Shown piece by piece: positions 46,142-57,487 of a stretch of DNA of 64,000 nt. The notes beneath the pieces are model-generated. The model saw only the letters and a list, made by a program, of their open reading frames with translations, did no database searches and had not been told where the DNA came from. Origin of the DNA: Gongronella butleri (taxonomy: Eukaryota > Mucoromycota > Mucoromycetes > Mucorales > Cunninghamellaceae); assembly GCA_025201375.1 (NCBI GenBank), contig JAIWZP010000066.1, positions 62,001-126,000 on the forward strand. The letters run 5' to 3'. Each line of letters starts with the position of its first letter. The first letter of the stretch is position 1. The position numbers and the translations under genes were made by a program.

Positions 46142-47522
46142 TCATATTCCCGACTTGTTGAGAATCACTGCCTGGCCATCGCCGTCAAATGCAAGCTGCT
46201 TGTTCACCAAAATATATTGCTTGAACAATTTCTCCAATTGCGTCGCATCCCATTGGCCAAGTTCGTCTGAAAAAAAAAAACGCGCATCAGTGGCCCAAAC
46301 ATGCCGAATCAAGTAACATTTCTTACGCAAGATCAACGTGATCAAGTTGGTTGCCAGCTCATCGCGCGATTCAAGATTCACCATTGGCGGGCATGTGTTG
46401 TATTGGATATTTTTGTACGCAAAAAGCGAAAACACGTCCTGCAAAATAAAAATAAAAATAAAAAAATAAAATATTAAAAATGAGCCATTTGACACCCAGC
46501 ATTTTTTTCTAAAAAAAAAAGGCGCGTTTACCTTGAGTCTGTCCTGGATGTGTGGGCGCTTGTCATTGGCATAGTCATTGCGCAGGGCTTCGCCGTAGGT
46601 GAGGATATCTTGCAGTTGCGTGTCGTCTTTTGCACCGGGTGGTGTCATGACCGCGTCCGGTGGCGCTTGATCATCATTGCTGGTGGACATGAGGTCGACG
46701 GACGACGTGGCGGATGATGCGCCATGCGAATGCGTGCGTGTGAGCGTGTGCAGCCAAGGATCCTGATCCATGCCTGGCGGCAGAGCATGATGTTGCTGAT
46801 GATTGTCTGCGTGATGGATGTCCAATGGCGATGCAGCCGACATCGCGGCACCAAACGAGTTTGACGGCGACGACGCCGCATTTGTAGCAGCGGCAGCAAT
46901 GGCCGCCCAGCTCGGTCGCCGTCCTGATCCTGATGATGATGATGAAGACGACGATGCAGACATGGACGATGCCGACGGCGACCGTGTTGGCTGCTGTGAT
47001 GACCATGGCGACATGGAAGGCGCCGGTGACGCGTGTCGCTCGTTGAATTGACGCACATACTCGACAAATTTGGCACACCGCAGTTCAAACATCATGTCGC
47101 CCTTGGGATCCTGCAGCACTGACGCGTAATGCTGATTCGTAAGCGTGATAGCCTCGTCAATATTGCCCTGCATGATCGCACGACGGATGCCTAAAAGAAA
47201 AAACATAAAAAAAATAAAAATATAAAAAAAAACACGTGTCAATGTGTTTTTTTTTCTCATTTTTTTTTGTTTCTTCCAACCTTGCATCTGTCGAATGTCA
47301 CGTTCCGGCAATTGGGGTATCGCTGCAGTGGAAGGCTGATCCTGCTTAGCCACAGACGTATAGGCATAGTCGCGAAACAGCGCCTGGTACGTGGCATTGT
47401 AGCCGTAGCGCTGTAAATGCGCGCTGATAAGCTGCATCATGTCGCGTGATGTGCATGCGCGCGTCTGATTCACTTGGTCCATCATATCCGCTTGCTTTTG
47501 CTGCAGTCAAGCCAATTACATG

Positions 47523-47607
<85 letters not shown>

Positions 47608-48568
47608 AAAATGCCCATATTTTTTTTTACCTTGACAAATTGATCAATGTCAAAGAGGAACGGCTCATCGCCGAAATTGGCCAGCACCGCCTCGCCAGGC
47701 GTGCGCAGGCCAACCACGGGATAAAATGTTTCTGAGGTTGAGATGTTTTCAAACGCGACACCAATCATTGTCCCATTTTTAGTGTAGAAGCCGGTCTGGT
47801 TGGTAAAATCAATGCCACATCCAATGACGTCGTTTGTCGTGAAGCTCGGTCCAAAATTCCTGCCCGTGCCGCTGCCTGCAAAAGCATGCCCGTCATCACC
47901 ATGGAAACCGTACGAGCCTTGATCCCATCCTTTTTTATAAAAAAAAAATAAGAATTGAGCGCGTTTTTCTCAATGTTTTCCATACAGAAAAGGCGCACCT
48001 GGCAATCTGTTCAAGTCATTGTCGCGCGTACAAAAGCCAATGCCAATGTAGCCATCGTCGCCCTTGGACAGCACCTTGATTTCGTAGTAAAATAGACCGC
48101 ACGACCTCGGCACGGCGAAATTTGAACGAATCGCGCCTGCGTGCGCCTCTGTGCGACCGGGACCTTCATTCCAAAAAAAAAGGATGAGCACGGACGTTTG
48201 CCTCTTTTGCCCCACTTGGCCGTCCCTCGAAGGCCAACTAAAAAAAAAAAAAAAAGCGATTTTTTACCCGCATAGCACAAGTGGAGCCCCAAACGATCCA
48301 CATTGATGTGTTTTGCCTTGTCCTTGTTGTTCCAAGACGTCGGCAGCTGCAGCTCAAGTGAGTGCCAGTCGAGCAGCGGGTCGGCCTGCTTGCTGCTGTC
48401 GTATTTGTCGTTCACAAGGTCCGCATAAAGCGTGTGCTTCAAGTACGACGGGATTTTGGGCCGCACCATGGCCACGGACCCCGGGAATAGCGACGACCAG
48501 CCTCGTTTGCCATTAATAGGGAGTTGCAGCGAATGCAGTGCCGGAAACGACGAGGTATAAGACGACAT
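46142..48568 (-). CDS. RanBPM / Vid30 homologue, GID/CTLH ubiquitin-ligase subunit
   Basis: Seven exons (48568..48268, 48163..47999, 47929..47631, 47500..47281, 47190..46532, 46438..46327, 46266..46142) give 626 residues. Domains in order: SPRY at about 100-250 (YYEIKVLSKGDDGYIGIGF, GFHGDDGHAF, FYTKNGTMIGVAF), LisH at about 275-300 (ISAHLQRYGYNATYQALF), CTLH from about 330 (IRRAIMQGNIDEAITLTNQHY), a Ser/Ala/His-rich linker, and a C-terminal CRA segment. RanBP9/10 and yeast Vid30 (Gid1) with this layout are scaffold subunits of the GID/CTLH E3 ligase, which in yeast degrades gluconeogenic enzymes. Intron 3 contains 80 consecutive A on the plus strand (T on the sense strand). Confidence 0.9.
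47526..47605. repeat. Poly-A run of 80 bases in RanBPM intron 3
   Basis: The longest homopolymer in the window. On the sense strand it is a T80 tract lying between the donor at 47630 and the acceptor CTGCAG ending at 47501, and so may act as an oversized polypyrimidine tract. Confidence 0.9.
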
Positions 48569-50369
48569 GGCAATAAAAAAAGTGAAAAAAAGACTCGGTG
48601 CGTACAAGAAAGTACGTGCGAAAGAAAAAAAAGGCAAGCAAGGGTTCGAGCCTGCTGCTGCGAAATTCATGCCCGCAGCCGGACATTAAAAATGTGCTCA
48701 GAGGGAAAAAAAGCACCTGATCTTGATCTCGCAACGAAATGATCACCCTGCCTGGTCTCGGCCGCGGATTGAGAACTTGGCACAGATCAATGGCGGCTAG
48801 AATTCCAAGTTCATCCTTGCTCAATTGGGCTCCATATGACGTGCAGGGCGAAACAAAATGACAAAATGTGCACCTTTTCGATAAAATGGTCAGACTGAAT
48901 CCCTTTTTAAAGCATTTTCCTAGTCAAAGCAAGGAAGCACGTCCCTCTTTGAACCGGATTTCAATTGGCCTATTTCTAGCATTTACAGAACAAAATCACA
49001 AGAGCATAAAAGCATAAAAGCATCAAAAAGCATCAAGTCCAACAAAAATTGCCAATGGAGCACGCCACGGGCGCACTGAATAGCTCAAGCGAAAGAGCGG
49101 AGAGTGGGGTCTTTGGATGCCAAATTTTAGAGTCATTGGCTTGCGTACTGCAGGTTGGGAAACTACGGCAAGTGGCTCGCACTTTTGGCACGCGGTGGTT
49201 GCAGATGCACTGCATAGAGCCAGATGCCAAGCAGCGTGTCATGAACGTGCATGGCTGATTACAAAAGAACCAGTGCACGTGAGCACCAGCGTTTTTTCAA
49301 ATAGACAACCAACGCAAGCGCAGATCACAGAAATCACAAAAAAGACAAAAAAGACAATTACCGACGCCATGGACACTCTTGATTTGGCTGTACGCGTGGC
49401 CACAGGCTGGAAATAGAACGCCCAGGGTAGTGTGAAACGTGCACAGATCAGACCCATCTCGTCATGCCGGTTTTTTTTCGGGCTTTTTCGGCCAAGCTCT
49501 AGGTATTCCAGCGACGCGCTGCTTTTTGGGTCCCAAGCCCAATATCATGTCCATGTTGGCCTCTGAGCCTCAAAAGTTGGCCCTGGGCACCCCAAGAATG
49601 ATAAGAAAGCAGCAGGAGACATGGGATGGCCTGCGGCAAGAGTTTGTGTTTTTTTTTCGGCGCTTGCTCCTTCCTTGCATCTTTGGATGCATGATGCAAT
49701 GAAAATAAACAAAAAAAGCTGGGCCTCGGCTTGGTTTGCCAAGGTGGGGTCAGCCACGGCAGAGACCAGAAGGCCAGGGCCGCTCAGTCGCACAAAGCCA
49801 CGTTTTGCGAGAGTGTGGTAGGTCAACCGGCGTGCTTTCCGCCAATTTTGCCAATTCGCCAAGGATCACCAAAAAAAAATAAGAAAGACTTGGATTGGCG
49901 AACGGCGAGCCATTGCGATTAAGCGGCTATTGGGATCTGCCTTTGGTCTGCGGCAGATTCGGATCCTGACGCCTGCAGGGTGAAATCCGATCTTTAAAAC
50001 AGGGAGAAGAGAAACCAGGGCCGTTGCCTTATTCGTCATTTTTGTTCCGGAGCTGCCGGCTCCCGCAGTCCAATCAGCGCCGCACAAATTCGTCGGCTAA
50101 TGTGTAACGCCCAGCATGGAAAGGGGGTACACGGCAAATCTCTGCCCGAGATCACGCCAATGGCTTTCATTTCATTGTGCTTGCCAGGGATTTGCCCTTG
50201 GCAATGGAAATTCGCGGGACACGGCAATTTGGGAGTAAAAAAAAAAGAAAGAAAATTCCATATAAAGGGGGACACTTTGATTTCTGATTCTTTTCCTTTT
50301 CCCCCTTTTTTTTCTACTCTTTACACACAACTCTCTTTTTTTCAAGTACACACAACCTCACTCCACTTG
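48569..50369. other. Divergent intergenic region, RanBPM / P450 reductase
   Basis: About 1.8 kb. No frame is convincing on either strand. A short AGCATAAAAGCATAAAAGCATC repeat lies at about 49002-49035. The 80 bp before the reductase ATG are pyrimidine-rich. No repeat-family copy was found. Confidence 0.5.
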
Positions 50370-52577
50370 ATGTTGAAGCAATCCATTCCAGAGCATCAAT
50401 TGATGCTGCTCTTGGGCACCGTTGCCATGGGCTCGCTTGTGTGGATGACCAAGGACCGCCTTTTCAACTACCCCGCACAGCCGGCGCCTCTTGCTGACAA
50501 GCACATTGCCCAATCCGACGACAATTCGGCCAAGGACGACAGCAAGAATTTTGTCAAGGTCATGATCGACCAGGTAAGATTTCTGAAAAGGCACAAAAAA
50601 AAAAAAAAAAAAGAAGTCGATGCATGATGATGTCTTGCGCAGAAGGCTGAGCATCCCCCTTTTTTTTTTTAGGGTCGCAAAGTGGTTATTTTGTACGGGT
50701 CTCAGACTGGGACTGCCGAGGATTTTGCTCAGCGCCTGGGCAAGGAATGCAAGAAGCGACTGGGCGTTGCGGCAATGGTGGTTGATTTTGAGGAGGCCGA
50801 TCTTCGGTATCTGGACCAATTGCCGAGCGATTGCCTTGCGGTGTTTGTCGTGAGCACGTACGGCGAAGGCGATCCTCCCGACTCGTGCGTGGATGCCTGG
50901 GAACTGCTGAACAAAGACAAGGTGCTGTTTTCGCAACAAAGCAGCGATGACGAGCCATTGACCGGGATGCGCTACTTTATGTTTGGTCTTGGCAACAGCA
51001 CGTACGAATTCTTCAATGGTGCTGCTCGTGACCTGGATAAGCATCTCTCTGGTCTTGGTGCACGCCGCATTGGCGATCGCGGCGAAGGTGACGACGATGT
51101 GTCGCTCGAGGACGATTTCGTTCATTGGCAGCAACAATTCTTCCCTCTTTTGCAAGCGGAGCTTGGCGATGCCATGATTGACCATGCCGACGCGCCAAAC
51201 ACCCCAATTCTCGCGTACAAGGTGAAAAACGTGTGCGCCGATGACAATGACGAGTTTTTCTACGCCGGCGAATTGGGCGATCGCGCTCAAAATACTTACG
51301 ACAGCAAGAAACCCTATCCTGCACGCGTCAACATGCGCGATCTGACGCCCTTGGCCGACAATGGCCGCCATTGTTTGCACATCGAGGTCGAATTGCCCAA
51401 AGGAATGACCTACATGACAGGCGACCATCTTGGCGTGTGGCCCACCAACAATGAACAACAGATCGCCTTGCTTTGCCGCCTTTTCGGATGGGACAATGCC
51501 CGTCTCGATCAGATCATCCACATTTCGCCCAACGATCCCACCGCCAAGTTGCCATTCCCCGCACGTACCACCTTGCGCGCCTGCCTGCGCCACTACCTCG
51601 ATATTGCACAATTGCCATCGCGTGCCACCATTGACGAGCTTGTGCCATTTGTGTCCGACGCACTTCAGGCGTTTTTGCGCAGCATTCTCGACGACAAGAC
51701 AAAATACCAGCAATTGGTGCTCGATGACGTGCGCAATCTCGGTGAATTGCTCGCCTTTGGCCTCGGCAACGACGCAGTGATCGAAGGCGCACTCAAGGAT
51801 GTGCCATTGGCCGCGATTCTTGAAGCATTTGGCCGTTTGCAGCCGCGTTACTATTCGATTTCGTCATCTTCCAGCGAATCACCCAACAAGGTCACCTTGA
51901 CGGCCGTCACCCTTCAATACCAAGCCGCCAATCGCACCGTTTATGGCGTCAACACCAATTACATGTGGTCCATGCACCAGGCCATCGAACAAGGCACCAT
52001 AGAGTGCGACATGTACGCTCTCCAGGGCCCCCGCAACGCCTACCTCGACAACCAACTGGTCCCTAGATTGCCCGTCCACGTGCGCGCATCGACATTCCGC
52101 CTCCCCACCGACACATCCGTGCCCATCATCATGATTGGCCCTGGTACAGGCGTCGCACCCTTCCGCGGTTTTGTTCGCGAGCGCGTCCATCAGAAAAATC
52201 AAGGCAACAATGTCGGCCCCACCATGCTCTTCTTTGGCTGCCGCAATGCCGACAAGGACTTTTTGTACAAGGACGAATGGAACGACCTGTTTGCCCAATT
52301 GGACGACTCGCACATGATCAATGCCTTCTCGCGCGATGGTGACCAAAAAGTCTATGTCCAGCACCGCGTCGCCGAGCACGGCAATCGCGTCTGGGACCTC
52401 CTCAACAAGGGCGCTTACTTGTTCATCTGTGGTGACGCCGCTCAAATGGCCAAATCGGTCGCAAACGCCCTCATCCAGCTCGCCATCACCCACGGCGGCA
52501 TGGACGAACCCACCGCCACGCAATTCTTCCAGGACATGCGCGCCAAAGGCAAATACCAGGAAGACGTCTGGGCATAA
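50370..52577 (+). CDS. NADPH-cytochrome P450 reductase
   Basis: Exons 50370..50573 and 50673..52577 give 702 residues, the normal length. It transfers electrons from NADPH through FAD and FMN to microsomal P450s. Seen: N-terminal ER anchor (about 11-28), the FMN phosphate loop YGSQTGTAEDFAQRL (about 73-87), STYGEGDPPD, YFMFGLGNSTYEFF, the FAD motif RYYSISSSS (about 459), NADPH motif GPGTGVAPFRGF (about 555), FFGCRNADKDFLY, and the family-typical near-terminal tryptophan in DVWA. It is convergent with the thioredoxin gene. In fungi the enzyme supports ergosterol synthesis (Erg11) among other P450s. Confidence 0.95.
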
Positions 52578-52926
52578 AAAAAAAAAAAAAAGCCATTTGC
52601 ACTAGAATTTCTGCTTTTTTCCCTTGCATTCCCCCCCCCTTTTGATAGACACCAACTTGTACAGCCAATGCACTCATCTGTGCACAATACCATTAAACAA
52701 ATTTCATGTTCAATTTTTGCGTTCCTCCAAAAAAAGAAAGAAAAAGGTCCATTTAAAGCCTTTTCCTGCTATTTTTTCCCTGCACACCTCGCAGACACAT
52801 GCGCTCTACTTTTACTGCCAAAAGTACTCTGGTTGTCTGGTACGCAATGACATGGTGCCCGAAAAATGTCGATCAATGACGCCGAAAAAGTAAAAATGTA
52901 AGATTTGGCTTTGATTGTCTATGTTT
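52578..52926. other. Convergent intergenic region, reductase / thioredoxin
   Basis: 349 bp holding the 3' flanks of both genes. AT-rich tracts only; no other feature was recognised. Confidence 0.4.
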
Positions 52927-53602
52927 TTATTCGACGCGCTTGGCAAGAGACTGCACAAACGCCTCGACCTGGGGCTTAGGGCGCATGCCGACGAAGCCAT
53001 CGACAACCTCGCCCTGGTGGAAAGCAGACACCGTGGGCAAAGCGGCAACCTAAAGGAAATGAAATAAAAAAAAAGAAAAAAAATCAAAATCATTGCCGAC
53101 CATGCCACTTTTGTTCGCTTTGATCGCTTTAATCCTTACCTTGAATTGGCTAGCAATGTCCGTGTTGTCATCCACATTGATCTTGACAAGCGTCACCTTG
53201 GGATTGGCCTCAACAGCCTTGGACAACAGGGGACCAAGCATCTTGCAAGGACCGCACCAGCTGAATACCCACAAACAGAGTAATAAAATGAGTCACGGCA
53301 CGCACTAAAGGGCACATCCAGCAAATTCTTACTCGGCGTAAAAATCGACAATGACGGGATGGTCCGCCTTGACGACCAATTCGTCAAATGTGGCCGACGT
53401 CGCCTCAACGGTCTTGCCTGTGAAGCAAGGACGGTTCGTGTGGAACGAGCGGATCAGGCCAGCTAAGCAAACCACGTTCACAACAAAGAAAAAGCAGAGG
53501 TGAGCAGGTTTCTAGCCGTAAACATGTATTTTTAGGCTTTTGTTTTTGTTTTTTACCTCGGACAGGAGCAGCCTTGGTGGCAGCAAGACGGAGCGTGTTC
53601 AT
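52927..53602 (-). CDS. Thioredoxin with N-terminal extension, probably mitochondrial
   Basis: Exons 53602..53557, 53462..53333, 53260..53140 and 53049..52927 give 139 residues. The redox motif WCGPC is at 60-64 (DWCGPCKML), preceded by VIVDFYA; the cis-proline loop reads ALPTVSAF. The ~30 residues before the fold are rich in Arg, Ala and Thr without acids (MNTLRLAATKAAPVR...), as expected for a mitochondrial presequence. The role is reduction of peroxiredoxins and other disulfides. The WCGPC motif is reconstructed across intron 2 (GA|C), which supports the splice. Confidence 0.92.
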
Positions 53603-56508
53603 GTTAAAAAGAGTGAAGAAAGAAAAATAAGAGTCAAAAAGAGACAAGCAAGGATCCCGATCGCTTTTTAACGCCAGCTTTGTCAGCATGACGGACATCC
53701 AACCCCTGTGGCGCCATTTTCCCTTCCTCCATTCATTGCTTCGATGCACACTAGGCTCCCTGGCTCTCAAATGGGTCGGTTTGATCACGGGGCGTCAGTG
53801 TTGCGTGCAAATAAATGTGCATTTTGAGCAAAAATACCATTTTTCTTTTTTATTCATGCTCGTCCTACAATGTGATTGGCCGAATGGCGTGCCACGTTTG
53901 TTCAGGTCGCGTCAGGCTTTTGTTTGAGACCAGTCGCGTGTCTGTGGGTCGAATACATGCCGAGCAAGAGCCACAGGCACTTTTTGGTCAAAAAGCATGG
54001 ACGACCCCCTGGCGAATTTTTAGAAATCGAAAAAAGTGAACCGATCGCCGCGAAACTTGGAGGGATGCAGGAATGTCCTGCCCTCTTCCATTGTTAAATG
54101 GGACAACCTTGTATTGTAAAGCGGGACGTGGAGAAATCAGACAAAAAAGAGCAAAAGTACCCTATTTTGAAATTGGTACCGTCCAGCGACATCGCGCCTG
54201 AACAGTCCAAAACTAAAATAGCCCGCGCATATCGAGTGTGTGCACTTGTGGATGCTTGTGATCGGCCTAGAAACACGTGGTTCATAGAGCTACGACGCGA
54301 CAAAGTAGAGAGAATACAATGGTAATTTTCGGCGCGTCGATACGCGCCAGCATGCTTATTTAATATAGAAAATATGCATCCACATGTATCGCTGAATGAT
54401 TCTCGACGAGGAAATGTCGCGTTTTCGACTCTAGGGTGCATTGACGACGACGGATGAGCATTTGACATGAGGATCTTTTACTCATGAAATGGCTCTTTTC
54501 TCGGGATTCAAACGGCAGAGCGTCTTAAAACCTGCCTCATTGTGCCGTGCTCTGCGGCGCCCACCATCGCTACAAGTTTGGCAACAATCTGAGGAAAAAT
54601 ATTTTTTTCGACCAACCAGCTCTCGACCAAGCCAAAAAACCAAATGTGTGATTTCTCGGCATCCACCTCATCGATCTTCATTTTTATTGCACTGTACGCT
54701 ACAATCATAGCCCAAAAACATCTGCAGTAAGTTTGATGTACCGGTACATCAACTCGGAGGATACAGAACCGCGCGTCAAAAAAGGTAAAATGTACAATTC
54801 AAGATTACTGGCGTTGCAGGGATCAAAACTTTGTCAAATTGGGATCAGTTGTGCTTCCTCAATATTGAAATAATAACACACAGTTTGAGGCCTTAAAGTG
54901 CTTCCCTTCAGAAAATTTGATTAAAAAAGCCGAATTTGAGACAGAAGAACAAAACGAATTCAAATCTGTTCGAACCAAATACTGAAAAAAATTCTTGAAA
55001 TAGAAGGACACCTGCGCTTGGTCTCTCTTGATTCAATTTTTGGGGCCACATGGGCAAGGTCGTTTCGAGAAATGCATAAAAGATAGACTTTGCCCTCATT
55101 AGCCATGTTGCTTGCCAACGCGTCATTGCAAACGGTGAAAAGGACCACCAAACGTGAAATGGCACGCTAGAAATCTCGTGCGAGATGTCGTTTGCAGCTG
55201 TCAAAAGTACATTGTGGGACGCTATAAGCAAAAACGAAAACTAAGCGTTTCAAGCTCCCAACAAGAAATTGAAAAAATGGGTTCGCAGAATGGCACCAAA
55301 TTTGTCATCAAGATGCATCGTAGGGTGAAACGACGAAAAAAGCCAAAAAAGAGGGCGGTCCCTTCGTTCGTTGACAAGCAATGAGCGATTTGAGTTTAAA
55401 TTTCAATCGCGAATTGTATAGGAAAACGCGTTCAAAGAGCCGCGCTGACGCATCCACTAGCAAGAAGCACGTCAGAGGCATGGAATTGATTAAAAACAGG
55501 CGCGAGCAAATCGATGGATGACGCGGTTTATCACGCGTCGATAAATGTATATGATTTTGAAATCGTTTCAAACATGCCAAAAAATCATTTTTTTCGTTGA
55601 TCACCAATGTCCACGTACGCAGCGAGTCAGACTCTTTCTGAAGGTGTTTGTTTCTCGGACAAACATGCACTTTTTCGTCGAGTTCACCCTGTGATGAAAA
55701 ACCGCAGCAATTCGCATTTTACGCCAAAGCCAGTCAATGGACCTTTGGTTTTTATTGATTTTTTAAAAGTTTCTGAAGTACTGTACCCTTACCATGTGGT
55801 TTGACGTGGCGATATGACGTCCAAATTTTGGCCATTTTCAAATCCGTGACTGTACCCATTGGAAATTTTGCCATTTTGAAATTTCGTGGTTGCGCGCCAT
55901 CCAGTGGTCGCAACGCCTCGTGGGTGGCCTCATTGAACAAGAAACCTTTGAATTCGCATACTCCATGAACAGAAGGCAAAGATTGCTTGTAGCGGCGTGC
56001 TACTTTGCTGGTTTTAACAACATTGGGCGTCGTTCCGCAATCAGAGTACATTGTGGGCAGCCTCATTTGAACGAGAAATCTGTGGACTGCATTCACAGGC
56101 TCAAAGAGCAAAAGGCAAGAATTAGCTTAGAGCGGTGCGCGAGAAAAGAGATTTTTTGGCTCAAATGCTTACCGCCATTGACCACGGCACAGCGGCGCAG
56201 CTCGTCCCTTTTGCCACTCAAAGCCACGGCGCATATGGCATAGATCGCGGTGAGACACAGAGAGGTATTATTTGGGTGTCATTCCTCACGCACGCCCTTT
56301 AAAATCTCTTTTCGTTGTTAAAAGGTCGCTTTTATGACCCCACCGAGATGCCACGTCATTGTTTTGTTAGCGAAAATGATTGTTTTTATTGACAAAACAT
56401 ACGGGGGCGAGAGAAAGATACAGTGTAGAAAAACGCGAAACAAGTGCGCGAGCGATTTTGCTGGGGAGGATTGAGATGCTGCTCGGCGACTTTGCTTGTG
56501 TTTCGAGT
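53603..56508. other. Repeat-bearing intergenic region
   Basis: About 2.9 kb upstream of thioredoxin and downstream of ribosomal protein S16 (both minus). It holds repeat copy C in its second half. The first half (53.6-54.9 kb) has short frames only, none supported by motifs or splice structure. Confidence 0.6.
55060..55950 (+). repeat. Long dispersed repeat family, copy C
   Basis: Matches copies A and B in order and orientation (CGCTGACGCATCCACTAGCA, GGTTTATCACGCGTCGATAA, ACGTACGCAGCGAGTCAG, CCAGTCAATGGACC, CCATGTGGTTTGACGTGGCG, CGCCATCCAGTGGTCGC). The end segment GTGGGTGGCCTCATTGAAC is followed about 140 bp later by a second similar segment at 56053, so the 3' end may be partly duplicated. 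Confidence 0.75.
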
Positions 56509-57081
56509 TTAACGGTACGACTTTTGGTAACGGGCACGAGCACCAGGACCAGCAAACTTCTTGGCTTCGCAACGGCGGGGATCGGACACCAACAGGGTGC
56601 GGTCGTATTGGACAAGGATCTCCTTGATCTCCTTCTTGGCGGCCTCGTCGACGAACTTTTGGTAGAAGGCGACAACGGCGCGGGACAAGGCTTGGCGGAG
56701 AGCGTAGACCTGCGAGACTTGACCTGAAGAAAAGAAAAAGAAAAAGAAAAAAATCAACATTTAAGCCATTGGGACAATCATTAGATGTTTTTTGGTCACT
56801 TACCACCACCCTGGACGGAGAGACGGATGTCGACGTTGGCGAAGCGCTCCTCACCGAGGAGGAGGACGACCTCGTAAACCTTGTACTTCAAGATTTCGGG
56901 CTCAAGGAGCTCGAGGGGAGCACCGTTGACACGGATGAGACCACGGCCACGCTTGCAGTGGGCGACAGCGGTGGCGGTTTTCTAAAAAGAAATGAAAACG
57001 TGAGCAAATTCGTCCATCATGATCGTCGGCAGCAATGAGTGTGAGGCTTACCTTGCGACCAAAAGTTTGCACAGCTTCCAT
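56509..57081 (-). CDS. RPS16: Cytosolic 40S ribosomal protein S16 (uS9)
   Basis: Exons 57081..57052, 56981..56804 and 56723..56509 give 140 residues (yeast S16 has 143). Family sequence is visible throughout: [71 protein letters not shown] and the invariant basic end [10 protein letters not shown] that reaches the decoding centre. A CCCACAG acceptor sits five bases before the ATG (AG at 57088-57087), so the 5' UTR is probably interrupted by an intron, as is common in fungal ribosomal protein genes. Confidence 0.96.
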
Positions 57082-57487
57082 ATTGGCTGTGGGCAAAGGA
57101 AAAAAAAAAAAAAAGAGGATGAGTGTTCCATCCATCAATTTATCCATCCATCGATCAATGGCACGTCAACGTCATCCACATGGTATATCCATCCATGCAA
57201 GTGCGTAGTGTCGTTTTTCGATGGCGTGGGTCGTGGCGGATGTGGCTCTTTTATGCTATGGTAGCATGCATACCTTGTTATGCGTACAGTGAAAAGGAAA
57301 GAAAAAGGAAAAGACGACGAAGGGGCCGCCTGAATTGCTTTCAATTCGTATCGACGGGGTCCGGCAAAGGTCCGACGATCCTGCGGGCTTTCAATTTCTC
57401 ACTTGCTCTTTTTTTTTTTTTTTTTTTTTTCTTTGCCCGCCCTTTTTTTTCTTGCTCGTTGTCCGTCGTTTTTCTTTTAATTTTAAT
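57082..57487. promoter_or_regulatory. Divergent intergenic region, RPS16 / LRR gene
   Basis: 406 bp between two divergent starts. Contains CCATCCATC-type repeats near 57128-57200 and a T-rich tract ahead of the LRR gene. A similar CATCCATC stretch precedes the RPL9 start at about 63870-63900; whether it is a shared ribosomal-protein promoter element is unknown. Confidence 0.35.

Noticed and set aside
46645..47088. Antisense and off-frame histidine/arginine-rich frames over the RanBPM gene
   Set aside because: Products of the repetitive Ser/Asp linker codons; the SPRY-LisH-CTLH frame is clearly the coding one.
48640..48660. GGTTCGAG segment resembling a tRNA B box
   Set aside because: The flanking bases do not form a five-pair T stem, and no D arm, anticodon arm or acceptor stem fits upstream.
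54098..54325. 75-codon frame upstream of repeat copy C
   Set aside because: Plausible composition, but no homologue recognised, no splice partner and no second copy; left unannotated.
26560..55950. Regular ~14 kb spacing of the long repeat taken as a periodic chromosome feature
   Set aside because: Two intervals are too few; kept only as a note in the repeat finding.
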